This document shows positions 7,195 through 14,885 of a stretch of 21,461 bases of DNA, piece by piece. Numbering within the stretch: position 1 is the stretch's first letter; each line of letters opens with the position of its first letter. Made by a program: the position numbers and the translations under genes. This DNA is from JBBAEV01 sp041655735. GTDB lineage: Bacteria; Bacillota_I; Bacilli_A; RF39; UBA660. The notes below the pieces were generated by a model that was given only the letters and a program-made list of their open reading frames with translations, was not told where the DNA came from and ran no database searches. The DNA lies in the NCBI GenBank assembly GCA_041655735.1, contig JBBAEV010000014.1:1-21461 (forward strand). Reading direction: 5' to 3'.

Positions 7195-9226
7195 ATTCTC
7201 CTAACTCTTTATTAGTTCTCATATCAAGAGTAGCTTCATTGATTGCATCTTCAATTGTCTTGATATCATCTTCAATCATACTATAGCCTAGTGCTGCGCC
7301 ATAGCCATACGGAATATTTTTTAATTCACGATATAGTTTTCTAATATAAAGTGCTATATCCTTTTCTTTATAACCAATCATATATATTAAAAATTCATTA
7401 CCATCTGTTCTCATAATATCGCTATTTTCTAATTGATTATTTATTAATATATTAGCTGCGCTTTTTATTAATTTATCTCCCTCTTCATAACCATAATTAT
7501 CATTAATATATTTAACATTATTTAAATCAATAAGTATAATTGATTGTGGATAAATAGTATTTTCATCCCATTTTTCAATATTATGATTTAAATAGTTTCT
7601 GTTTTTTAACGATGTTAATAAGTCAACAAATTTCATCTTTTCATCTTTTTTAATTACTTTTACTTTCTTTTGTTTAGCTAAAACATAAGCAAAATATCTT
7701 AATAAAATTATAAATAAGAGAGCCCCAACAACAATTAAAACTATGTAATCAGATATTTTTTTTCTAACTACACCAAATAGTTCAATATCACTTAGTCCCA
7801 TATAATTATACTTTTTCAGATTAACATTCCATATAAAATTATCAAACATTTTTATTAAAGTAGTATTGTCAGTATTATTAATAACAAACTGATAATCATA
7901 ACTTAATTTACCTTCATAAATAATAGAATAATTTTCTAATCCTCTAATTTTATAATAATTATATACATTCTTATCTAACGCAATAATACTATTTTTTTCT
8001 TTTACTTTTAATATGTCTTTTATATCATCATATTCCTTAATAGTTATATCCTTACTAATATCACTTAAGTATTCTCCTAAATATGTGTCTTTTACCACAT
8101 ATATTTCATTACCTTTTAAACCTTTTAAATTGTTAATAAATAATTCATTACCTAAGCCTGTTATTAAGACATAATCTGAAGATATATGTGAATAAATTTT
8201 ATTAACATTAGTAATACCATTTAATGGATAATATGCAAACATCATATCTACTTTATTATTTTTAAATGCTTTTTTAAGTGCAGCAACGGATGAATATTCT
8301 TTGAATTCAAAATCAACGCCAGTTAAATTCATAAAATCAGTTATATATTTACTATTAATCCCAATAAATTCTTCATCATTATATTCTTCATAGGGTAAAT
8401 TAGATACATAACCATAAATATATCTAACACTTTTAAAATTACTTTCTTCTATTTCATCAATTCCCAAAGATGATAAGTATAAATCTGATAAATTATCATT
8501 ATATGACTTTTCTAATTTATTCCATCTCGTAAATACTTTCTTAAAAATAGAATTTAACGTTTTATTTTTCTCTGTTAATGTTAAAACATAATTATTACTA
8601 ATTTCATCAACAAAATATGTTACATAATATTTATTACTTAATATAGCATCAAGATATTGATCATGAGGTATTATTGCAACCTCTACTTCCTCATCATTAA
8701 TACCTTTTATAAGGCTGGCTTCATCATCATAGTATTTATAATTCAATTCCCCCAAGTAATAGTTAATAACACTTTTATCTTGATTAAATATACCTATAGT
8801 CATTTTTTTTATGTCATTAAGACTATTCAATTTACCTTTATTTTTTCTTACCACCACATAAGTGTCTTCTGAAATAACAATTTCATTTTTATTAACATCA
8901 TCTTTATTAACTATTTTAAAATTAAGCCCTGTAGTACTCTTTATACCATCATAAGATACCTTATTTAATTCTAAACCTGTTTGTCTTTCAAAATAAGTAA
9001 GGAAATCAAAAAATAACCCTTCACCATTATTACTATAAATAGGTAAGTTAAGAGGGATTGAAACATCAATAACCTCATCTTTGTGATCATCAATCCATCT
9101 ATTTTCTGCAATATTAAACGCGGTATTATCTTTAATTTTGGAAAGAGCAAGTAGTGCCCATCCTATTATTCCTAATAATACCGATATTACTATAATCGTT
9201 ATTAATAACTTCATAGTTTTGTTCAT
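7193..9226 (-). CDS. Transmembrane sensor with two SBP-like domains and a degenerate GGDEF domain
   Basis: This 677-residue protein has a first membrane helix at 6-28 and a second at about 494-516. Between them lie two tandem type-2 substrate-binding-like modules (about 53-250 and 268-480; for example LNDIKKMTIGIF and EVEVAIIP in the first, KVDMMFAYYP in the second). The cytoplasmic C-terminus (about 535-677) has the diguanylate cyclase fold: LTSLKNRNYL, LIDLNNVKYINDNYGYEEGDKL, then RTDGNEFLIY and a final A-x-LDM-x4-K. The signature GGDEF reads DGNEF (608-612), so the first Gly and the acidic third residue are replaced, and I see no RxxD inhibitory site. It may be an inactive GTP-binding or signal-relay domain, or an enzyme with altered activity. 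AAGGTGG (9233-9239) precedes the ATG by 6 nt. The gene starts 15 nt after the 9242-9691 gene, so they are probably co-transcribed. Confidence 0.88.
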   Translation of the reverse strand: MNKTMKLLITIIVISVLLGIIGWALLALSKIKDNTAFNIAENRWIDDHKDEVIDVSIPLNLPIYSNNGEGLFFDFLTYFERQTGLELNKVSYDGIKSTTGLNFKIVNKDDVNKNEIVISEDTYVVVRKNKGKLNSLNDIKKMTIGIFNQDKSVINYYLGELNYKYYDDEASLIKGINDEEVEVAIIPHDQYLDAILSNKYYVTYFVDEISNNYVLTLTEKNKTLNSIFKKVFTRWNKLEKSYNDNLSDLYLSSLGIDEIEESNFKSVRYIYGYVSNLPYEEYNDEEFIGINSKYITDFMNLTGVDFEFKEYSSVAALKKAFKNNKVDMMFAYYPLNGITNVNKIYSHISSDYVLITGLGNELFINNLKGLKGNEIYVVKDTYLGEYLSDISKDITIKEYDDIKDILKVKEKNSIIALDKNVYNYYKIRGLENYSIIYEGKLSYDYQFVINNTDNTTLIKMFDNFIWNVNLKKYNYMGLSDIELFGVVRKKISDYIVLIVVGALLFIILLRYFAYVLAKQKKVKVIKKDEKMKFVDLLTSLKNRNYLNHNIEKWDENTIYPQSIILIDLNNVKYINDNYGYEEGDKLIKSAANILINNQLENSDIMRTDGNEFLIYMIGYKEKDIALYIRKLYRELKNIPYGYGAALGYSMIEDDIKTIEDAINEATLDMRTNKELGE

Positions 9227-9241
9227 TTTTTACCACCTTAA

Positions 9242-9691
9242 TTACTCTGACCAAGAAATTATATCACTTAATTTACTTTTATAACCAATTATTGGATAAA
9301 TTTCACTATCTTTGTCAGAATTATTTGTTATAAAATATTGGAAATCATAAAAATCCTTTTCCCCAGCAGAAAAGTCATCTAAAGTATCATTTAATATTTT
9401 TTTTGCCTCATCAGCATCTATATTATCCACATCAATAAAAATATTAATAAGCTTACCTTGAAGTAATACTTCAACTTCTTTCACTTTATCATTATGTAAT
9501 ATACTACTTTCTATTTCTGTTATTCTGTTGTCTTTTATTTCCACATCATCTATACCATTTAGCCTATTACCATAAATTGGACCATTACTTGGATAAACAA
9601 ATGCTTTTATTAAAAAAATAACACTAATACCAATAATTAATAATAATATCCCTATCAATATTTTACTTTTTTGTTTCTTTATAAACTTCAT
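9242..9691 (-). CDS. Small membrane-anchored protein of unknown function, operon partner of the GGDEF protein
   Basis: This 149-residue protein is not recognised. It has a lysine-rich start and one long hydrophobic helix (about 9-32), then a polar outer part of about 115 residues. The order is DDVEIKDNRITEIESSILHNDKVKEVEVLLQGKLINIFIDVD, an acidic helix (ADEAKKILNDTLDDF), and a YFITN strand near the end. The alternating pattern in 60-105 suggests a small alpha/beta fold. GAGGTGA lies 4 nt before the ATG (9696-9702). It is the first gene of a two-gene unit with the GGDEF sensor (15-nt gap), so it could be an accessory or regulator of that sensor; this is inference from position only. Confidence 0.75.
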   Translation of the reverse strand: MKFIKKQKSKILIGILLLIIGISVIFLIKAFVYPSNGPIYGNRLNGIDDVEIKDNRITEIESSILHNDKVKEVEVLLQGKLINIFIDVDNIDADEAKKILNDTLDDFSAGEKDFYDFQYFITNNSDKDSEIYPIIGYKSKLSDIISWSE

Positions 9692-9715
9692 TTTATCACC
9701 TCTACTGGTAGAATA

Positions 9716-9744
9716 ATTATACTATAATTACAATTAATAAGCAA
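9716..9744 (-). promoter_or_regulatory. Promoter of the 9691-7193 two-gene unit
   Basis: Reading leftward, TTGCTT (9744-9739), a 17-nt spacer and TATAAT (9721-9716), with the ATG 25 nt further on. No hairpin terminator is visible between camS (stop at 9778) and this promoter, so read-through from camS is also possible. Confidence 0.6.
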
Positions 9745-9777
9745 ACTATAATATAATATATTCAATTACTTTTATTT

Positions 9778-10803
9778 CTAATCTAGTATATAAATTTTAG
9801 GGTTAAATGAACTAGTTGTTCTTACTATTAGTGCTTCAATTTCGGAATTTGATTCAATATTTACTTGTGTATATATACGCGCATCAAAATTATTGACTAT
9901 TTCCTTCGCAACCCCTTGACTAACTGCTAATATATCACCTTTGTGAGCAGAATTAATATGAATATTTATATTTATTTCTCGGCACTCATTATTTATATAT
10001 AAGGCCTTTCCTATAATAGCGGTATAATCAGATAATAAAGTTATTATTTTATTTTCAATATTTATATAAGAAGTATATAAGTCTTCATCTGTTTTCATTA
10101 TATCTTCAGAAGGTAACAAGTAATATTTTTCATTAATTTCATTAAAATCATCTATTTTAAAATCACTTGTTTTTGCCTCATAACGGTAATTACCAGGGAT
10201 TATACTATCAACACTATTTTGAATATATAAGGCTATTATGATTTCTTTGTTTTTTAAATCATTAATCTTTTTTAATTCATCTAACAATAATTGAGCTTTT
10301 TTCTTTCCATAATTAATTACTTTTTTCTCATCTTGCTTAACATATTTTGTAATCCCATTATTAGAATAACTTTGATAAGGATTCAAAACTATCGCTAAAG
10401 CAATTCCTGTTGTTTGCCCTGCATTATTTAAATAATTTTGTTCATATATATAACTTATATATTTGGGAATGATATTAACATTATCTATTTTTTCTGGATT
10501 ATTAGAATTTAATATTTCTAACAATTCTTTCATTTTATCTCTGTTTATATATTGCCCAGATTGATAATAATACTTATTACTAGAAAAATATTTGCTGGCC
10601 ATTCTCATTAAGCCTAATTCAACTTCTTCTAAATCATATTTACTATTAATATTATTAACAATATAATTATTATCTATAGATGATTTATAATTTTCATAAA
10701 CATCATAATAATTTTTATTAATATTATAATCTACAGGAATAACATTATTGTTACTACAACCAACAAGTAACAATATCATTAATAATGATATTATCTTTTT
10801 CAT
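9778..10803 (-). CDS. camS: CamS-family lipoprotein (sex pheromone cAM373 precursor homologue)
   Basis: This 341-residue lipoprotein is the homologue of Bacillus subtilis YerH and staphylococcal CamS. The family is named because its signal peptide can yield the cAM373 mating peptide in some species; the role of the mature protein is unknown. Residues 1-15 are a lipoprotein signal peptide with lipobox LVGC (Cys16). The family pattern is clear in the second half: IIIALYIQ, IIPGNYRYEA, YYLLPSED, TAIIGKALYINNE, ITININIH-type strands, and the ending VNIESNSEIEALIVR before IYILD. The ATG is 10 nt after the ligA stop and its GGAGG overlaps that TAG, so the two are translationally linked. The order pcrA...ligA-camS is conserved in Bacillota and supports the call. 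Confidence 0.9.
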   Translation of the reverse strand: MKKIISLLMILLLVGCSNNNVIPVDYNINKNYYDVYENYKSSIDNNYIVNNINSKYDLEEVELGLMRMASKYFSSNKYYYQSGQYINRDKMKELLEILNSNNPEKIDNVNIIPKYISYIYEQNYLNNAGQTTGIALAIVLNPYQSYSNNGITKYVKQDEKKVINYGKKKAQLLLDELKKINDLKNKEIIIALYIQNSVDSIIPGNYRYEAKTSDFKIDDFNEINEKYYLLPSEDIMKTDEDLYTSYINIENKIITLLSDYTAIIGKALYINNECREININIHINSAHKGDILAVSQGVAKEIVNNFDARIYTQVNIESNSEIEALIVRTTSSFNPKIYILD

Positions 10804-10813
10804 ACTATCCCTC

Positions 10814-12802
10814 CTATAAATTATTATTTAGATCTTCTTCATTCCATATTTTTATACCAAGTTTTTTAGCCTTATCATATTTGTTGCCTGGATTTTTTCC
10901 TACAACTACTACATCTGTTTTTTTACTTACACTTTCAGTAACATTTCCCCCTGAATCTTCTATTTTTTCTCTTACTTCATCACGAGTCAAATTTTCTAAT
11001 GTTCCAGTTAAAACAAATGTTTTATTATAAATCTTTTCATTATTGTTTTCCATTTCTTTAGGTCCTAAATAATTAGTATTTATATCTAAAGATTTTAACT
11101 TAGAAATTAATTTTTTATTATTGTTATCATTAAAGTATAAAGATAAGTTTTTAGCTATAATTGGCCCAACATCTGGTATATTAACTAACTCTTCTTCATT
11201 AGCTTTCATTAAATAATCTAAAGTTGAATATTTCTTAGATAAAAGCTTAGCCATTTTATTTCCAACTTGCCTAATTCCTAAGCCAAATAATAACTTTTCT
11301 AATGAATTATGTTTGCTATTTTCTATAGATTCTAACAAATTATTTATACTTTTATTTCCATAACCCTCAAGCTTCATTAACTCTTCTTTATAATTTTCTA
11401 AGTTGTATATATCAGCTATATTTTTTATATAGCCTAAATTATAAAAATCTTCTACTATTCGTTCTCCTAATCCCTCAATATTCATCGCATCTCTACTCGC
11501 AAAATGAATAAGCCCTTCTATTTTCCTTGCATCACATTTTTCATTAATACAAAAATAGTCTGCTTCTTGTTCTTTTTTTATTAATTTAGCCCCACAAATA
11601 GGACATTCATCAATCATCTTAAATCTCTTTTCTTTACCAGTTCTTCTTTCTTTTTTTACATAAACAACTTCAGGTATTACATCTCCTGCTTTTCTAATCA
11701 CAACAATATCACCAATTTTTATATCTTTATCAATAACATTCTTCTCATTATGAAGTGTAGCACGAGCCACAGTTGAACCTTGAACTAAAACAGGCTCTAA
11801 AATTGCATTAGGTGTTATTTGGCCAGTTCTTCCAACAGTAAAAATAATATCTTTTAATTTCGTTATTACCTCTTCTGCGGGAAATTTATAAGCTGTATCT
11901 CCTCTTGGATATTTAGCTGTATTACCTAATAACTCTTTATCATTTAAATTATCTAACTTAATAACAATACCATCTATATCATAAGACAATGTATTTCTTT
12001 TCTTAGTTAATTCTGAAATATATTCTAAAACTCCATCAATATTTTCTACAAATCTAATATTTGGATTAACTTTAAATCCTAGTTCCTTTAAAAACTCTAA
12101 TGCTTCATGATGAGTATTAATACCATAACCTAAAGGATTAAATAAATGATAGAGGAAAACATCTAAACTACGAGAAGCTGTTATTTTGGAATCCAAATTA
12201 CGGACACTTCCTGCAGCTGCGTTACGAGTGTTTTTTAACAATTCTAAACCTTTATTTTGACGCTCTATATTAATTTTTTCTAAAGTTTTTTTACTCATAT
12301 ATATTTCGCCACGAACTTCTACATCTATATTCTTATTTAGTTTTAAAGGAATACTTTTTATTGTTTTAACATTATTTGTAATATCTTCTCCTACAAAACC
12401 ATCTCCCCTTGTTGCCCCTTTCACAAAAATACCATTTTCATAAATTAAAGAAACAGTTAACCCATCTATTTTAGGTTCACAAACATAATGAGGTATTATC
12501 CCTTCTTTTTTTATACGTTCATCAAACAATCTAACCTCTTCTTCATTAAACACATTACTTAAACTTAAAAGAGGATGCTTATGTATAACTTTTTCAAACT
12601 TTGATAATACTCCTCCACCAACTCTTTGTGTAGGTGAATCGATTCTAATATATTCTGGATACTTTTTTTCTAAATCTTCTAATTCTCTTTTTCTACTATC
12701 ATATTCTTGATCAGTTATAGTAGGATTATCAAGTACTTGATACTCATAATCCCATCTATTTATTTTATCTACTAATTCATCTATTCTTATTTTTGCATCC
12801 AT
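10814..12802 (-). CDS. ligA: NAD+-dependent DNA ligase LigA
   Basis: This 662-residue enzyme seals nicks at Okazaki junctions and in repair, using NAD+. All domains are present at usual length (family about 660-680). Domain Ia has YDxxKREL-like SRKRELEDLEKKYP and SPTQRVGG. The adenylation motif is CEPKIDGLTVSL with the AMP-accepting Lys111. The nucleotidyltransferase motifs include TRGDG, VRGEIYM, NTRNAAAGS and DIDGIVIK. The OB fold has VGRTGQITPNAILEPV. The zinc finger uses Cys400, 403, 418 and 423. Helix-hairpin-helix repeats follow (NIEGLG, LEGYG, LFGLGIRQVG, IPDVG). The C-terminal BRCT domain is at 588-662 (FVLTGTL, GGNVTESVSKKT). AAGGTGATAAA precedes the ATG. camS follows at 10 nt. Confidence 0.98.
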   Translation of the reverse strand: MDAKIRIDELVDKINRWDYEYQVLDNPTITDQEYDSRKRELEDLEKKYPEYIRIDSPTQRVGGGVLSKFEKVIHKHPLLSLSNVFNEEEVRLFDERIKKEGIIPHYVCEPKIDGLTVSLIYENGIFVKGATRGDGFVGEDITNNVKTIKSIPLKLNKNIDVEVRGEIYMSKKTLEKINIERQNKGLELLKNTRNAAAGSVRNLDSKITASRSLDVFLYHLFNPLGYGINTHHEALEFLKELGFKVNPNIRFVENIDGVLEYISELTKKRNTLSYDIDGIVIKLDNLNDKELLGNTAKYPRGDTAYKFPAEEVITKLKDIIFTVGRTGQITPNAILEPVLVQGSTVARATLHNEKNVIDKDIKIGDIVVIRKAGDVIPEVVYVKKERRTGKEKRFKMIDECPICGAKLIKKEQEADYFCINEKCDARKIEGLIHFASRDAMNIEGLGERIVEDFYNLGYIKNIADIYNLENYKEELMKLEGYGNKSINNLLESIENSKHNSLEKLLFGLGIRQVGNKMAKLLSKKYSTLDYLMKANEEELVNIPDVGPIIAKNLSLYFNDNNNKKLISKLKSLDINTNYLGPKEMENNNEKIYNKTFVLTGTLENLTRDEVREKIEDSGGNVTESVSKKTDVVVVGKNPGNKYDKAKKLGIKIWNEEDLNNNL

Positions 12803-12837
12803 TTTATCACCTTATTTTTTATGCTTTTTATACCTTT

Positions 12838-12843
12838 ATTATA
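12838..12843 (-). promoter_or_regulatory. Possible -10 box for ligA
   Basis: TATAAT reads leftward at 12843-12838, about 35 nt before the ligA ATG; another TATAAT lies at 12855-12850. The -35 region falls in the T-run of the preceding terminator and has no clear TTGACA-like box. Confidence 0.35.
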
Positions 12844-12856
12844 GCATATATTATAC

Positions 12857-12881
12857 AAAAAAAGATGACAAACATCTCTTT
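12857..12881 (-). terminator. Terminator of the 12880-13440 gene
   Basis: The leftward strand forms AAAGAGATG / CATCTTTTT (12881-12873 and 12867-12859, one G-U pair, 5-nt loop), with the T-run continuing to 12857. The first arm overlaps the stop codon at 12880-12882. It separates this gene from ligA. Confidence 0.75.
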
Positions 12882-13440
12882 ATTTAAAGTGGTTCCCTTT
12901 TAAACCAAACTCAATTTCACCAGTTCTAACAGTTTTCTTTCTATCTTGATAAATTGGATCCAATTTTAGTTTTTCGGCAGTTAGAACTTTTAGGGGATTA
13001 TTAAAATATCCAAAAATTTCTTTTAAAGATTTATCAACTACAATACAAAGTCTTGGATCTATTATTTTATCTTGGGTTTCAAGCCAATCATAATGATAAT
13101 CTTTGTCTGAAAGTTTTGATTTTTGAAAAGTCATTCTACCATCTTGAATTATGCTTATATTATCATAGGAATAACTAAGCTGCCTTGCTATATCAACAAA
13201 TTCTTTTATATTGTACCCTTTCATAAATAAAGGTAGAAACTTATTTGTATCAAAACCTAAGACTCTATTTTTATCGTTTGTCACACAAACCCTTTTTTGA
13301 CTTTTTATTAAATTCCATTCATTGTTATTAAACCTTCTTGCTAATCCTCTTTTTTTTGCTTCTTCAAATGTCACTCTAAAACTAGTATTGGATTTTAACA
13401 TGGAATTCAACAAATCAAATGCTTTAAACTCCTCGTACAT
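12880..13440 (-). CDS. Protein of unknown function between galU and ligA
   Basis: This 186-residue protein has no signal peptide or membrane helix, so it is probably cytoplasmic. I do not recognise the family. Features seen are SFRVTFEEAKKRGLARRF near the start, KRVCVTNDKNRVLGF, a helix KGYNIKEFVDIARQL followed by SIIQDGRMTF, then YHYDWLETQDKIIDPRL (about 115-131), and a basic end (YQDRKKTVRTGE). The H-x-DWLE-x4-KIIDP stretch looks like the His and Asp strands of transglutaminase-like proteins, but no cysteine sits at the head of a preceding helix, so I do not claim that fold. AGGGTGATG precedes the ATG. It is one of three genes lying between pcrA and ligA. Confidence 0.7.
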   Translation of the reverse strand: MYEEFKAFDLLNSMLKSNTSFRVTFEEAKKRGLARRFNNNEWNLIKSQKRVCVTNDKNRVLGFDTNKFLPLFMKGYNIKEFVDIARQLSYSYDNISIIQDGRMTFQKSKLSDKDYHYDWLETQDKIIDPRLCIVVDKSLKEIFGYFNNPLKVLTAEKLKLDPIYQDRKKTVRTGEIEFGLKGNHFK

Positions 13441-13459
13441 TTTACATCACCCTAATATC

Positions 13460-13465
13460 ATTATA
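13460..13465 (-). promoter_or_regulatory. Possible -10 box for the 12880-13440 gene
   Basis: TATAAT reads leftward at 13465-13460, 19 nt before the ATG codon. No recognisable -35 box is seen, and transcription could also come from galU. Confidence 0.3.
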
Positions 13466-13478
13466 AAATATTTTATAT

Positions 13479-13493
13479 AAAAATGCTATTTTT
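13479..13493 (-). terminator. Weak AT-rich hairpin at the galU stop codon
   Basis: AAAAAT (13493-13488) and ATTTTT (13484-13479) flank a 3-nt loop and overlap the galU stop codon. The stem is A-T only and no separate T-run follows, so it is at best a leaky terminator. Confidence 0.3.
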
Positions 13494-14343
13494 AAATTAT
13501 TTTTTTAATATACTCCCTTATTTCTTCTTTTAAATCTTCTCTCGTTAATGCTAAATCAATAGTAGCTTTTACAAATTCTGATTTATTACCAATATCATAG
13601 TATTTACCTTCAATTTTACAAGCATAAAAACTCTCTTTTTCCATTAGTTTTTTTAAACCATCAGTAAATTGATACTCATTCCCAACACCTTTATTTAGAT
13701 TATCTAATTCATCAAAAATTTTAGGACTTACTACATATCTTCCAAATACGGCTAAATTAGAAGGGGCTTCATCTATACTTGGTTTTTCTATAATTGTTTC
13801 TATTTTCATATCATCGAATGGTTTAATAACACCATATCTAGAAATAATATCATTGCTTACTTCTTGTACTCCTATTACACTACTTCCTGTCTTTTCATGT
13901 ATATCTATTAATTGTTTTAAAGCAGGTTTATCATTAACTATTAAATCATCGCCAAACATCACTGCAAAATATTCATCACCAATAAATGTTTTAGCTAAAT
14001 TTATCGCATGTCCTGAACCCAATGGCTCCCCTTGTCTAACATAATATATTTTAATCATGTCAGATATATTTTGAACTTCTTTTAATAAATCTTTTTTACT
14101 ACTTTTTTCCAACCTTTTTTCAAGTTCATAACTTTTATCAAAATGATCTTCAATTGCTTTTTTATATGGGCTTGTTATAAATAAAAGCTCCTTAATACCA
14201 CTTGCTACGGCTTCTTCTACTATATATTGAATAGTAGGTTTATCAATTATAGAAAGCATTTCTTTAGGCATAGATTTAGTAGCAGGTAAAAATCTAGTAC
14301 CTAAACCCGCTACTGGTATAACTAATTTTCTAATTTTATTCAT
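13492..14343 (-). CDS. galU: UTP-glucose-1-phosphate uridylyltransferase
   Basis: This enzyme (283 residues from the chosen start) makes UDP-glucose from UTP and glucose 1-phosphate in the cytoplasm. UDP-glucose feeds the glycolipid anchor of lipoteichoic acid and other wall glycans. Motifs in order: VIPVAGLGTRFLP with MPKEML (9-30, nucleotide binding), QGEPLGSGHA, MFGDDLI (metal-binding Asp), SRYGVI, ETIIEKP, AVFGRYVV and NEYQFTDGL. Length and motifs match GalU/GtaB (usually about 290). I chose the ATG at 14343 because AAGGAGG (14348-14354) lies just upstream and the conserved domain starts there. The frame is open 50 codons further upstream but only inside the neighbouring 14354-14866 gene. 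The ATG is 10 nt after that gene's stop, so they form an operon. It could supply the LtaS-like enzyme's glycolipid acceptor. Confidence 0.95.
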   Translation of the reverse strand: MNKIRKLVIPVAGLGTRFLPATKSMPKEMLSIIDKPTIQYIVEEAVASGIKELLFITSPYKKAIEDHFDKSYELEKRLEKSSKKDLLKEVQNISDMIKIYYVRQGEPLGSGHAINLAKTFIGDEYFAVMFGDDLIVNDKPALKQLIDIHEKTGSSVIGVQEVSNDIISRYGVIKPFDDMKIETIIEKPSIDEAPSNLAVFGRYVVSPKIFDELDNLNKGVGNEYQFTDGLKKLMEKESFYACKIEGKYYDIGNKSEFVKATIDLALTREDLKEEIREYIKKII

Positions 14344-14353
14344 AATTCCTCCT

Positions 14354-14866
14354 TTATTTATAATTATACTGCATTCCAGTTTCTTCAAGCACTTCTTTTG
14401 CAGTAATTCTCTTAAATTTACTTCTACAGTATGGCGCTCTTTTTTCCCCTCGTTTATTTTTATTAACTTGTATTCCATCAATAAATATAGCATCTAAATC
14501 AGAATATACACTTACTTTTAATTTTATGATATTAGGACCTGCTTTTTTTTGCATTATTTTTTTATCACAATCAGTTAGAATAATAGCTTCTTTTATCATC
14601 TCTTCTAATACTACTATAGTTTGATTTTTTTGCTTTAACAAATATCTTTTATAACTGTCTTCATTAATATATATTAGTCCTGTCAAATCATAATCAATAT
14701 TATTTAAATATAAAATAAATTGTTTTAAGGTCATAAAAAATAAATTGTCTAACAAATGTTTTTTATTTTTTTCAGAGTTGAAGTCTATCCCAACACCATA
14801 AAAATTGGCAAACTGTTTATATAGATCCTTTTGCGCTTTCCTTGTAATAAGTATTTGTTTCCCCAT
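14354..14866 (-). CDS. Small basic protein of unknown function between pcrA and galU
   Basis: This 170-residue cytoplasmic protein is not recognised. It is lysine-rich, with a probable helical first half (ITRKAQKDLYKQFANFYGVG, NLFFMTLKQFILYLNNIDYDLTGLIYI) and a strand-rich second half (IIKLKVSVYSDLDAIFIDGIQVNKNKRG), ending in a basic RSKFKRITAKEVLEETG. Cysteines at about 99 and 146 are isolated. GGAGG (14876-14880) lies 9 nt before the ATG. It starts 19 nt after the pcrA stop and ends 10 nt before galU, so it is very likely expressed with both. The basic charge could mean nucleic acid binding, which would fit pcrA, but nothing in the sequence proves it. Confidence 0.75.
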   Translation of the reverse strand: MGKQILITRKAQKDLYKQFANFYGVGIDFNSEKNKKHLLDNLFFMTLKQFILYLNNIDYDLTGLIYINEDSYKRYLLKQKNQTIVVLEEMIKEAIILTDCDKKIMQKKAGPNIIKLKVSVYSDLDAIFIDGIQVNKNKRGEKRAPYCRSKFKRITAKEVLEETGMQYNYK

Positions 14867-14885
14867 ACTATAAATCCTCCATCTT

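Noticed and set aside
9692..9777. Terminator after camS
   Set aside because: Only short AT repeats are present (TATTATATTATA type), with no stable stem followed by T's.
14344..14493. 50-codon extension of GalU
   Set aside because: It lies inside the 14354-14866 gene, has no homology to GalU, and the ATG at 14343 has AAGGAGG and the conserved N-terminus.
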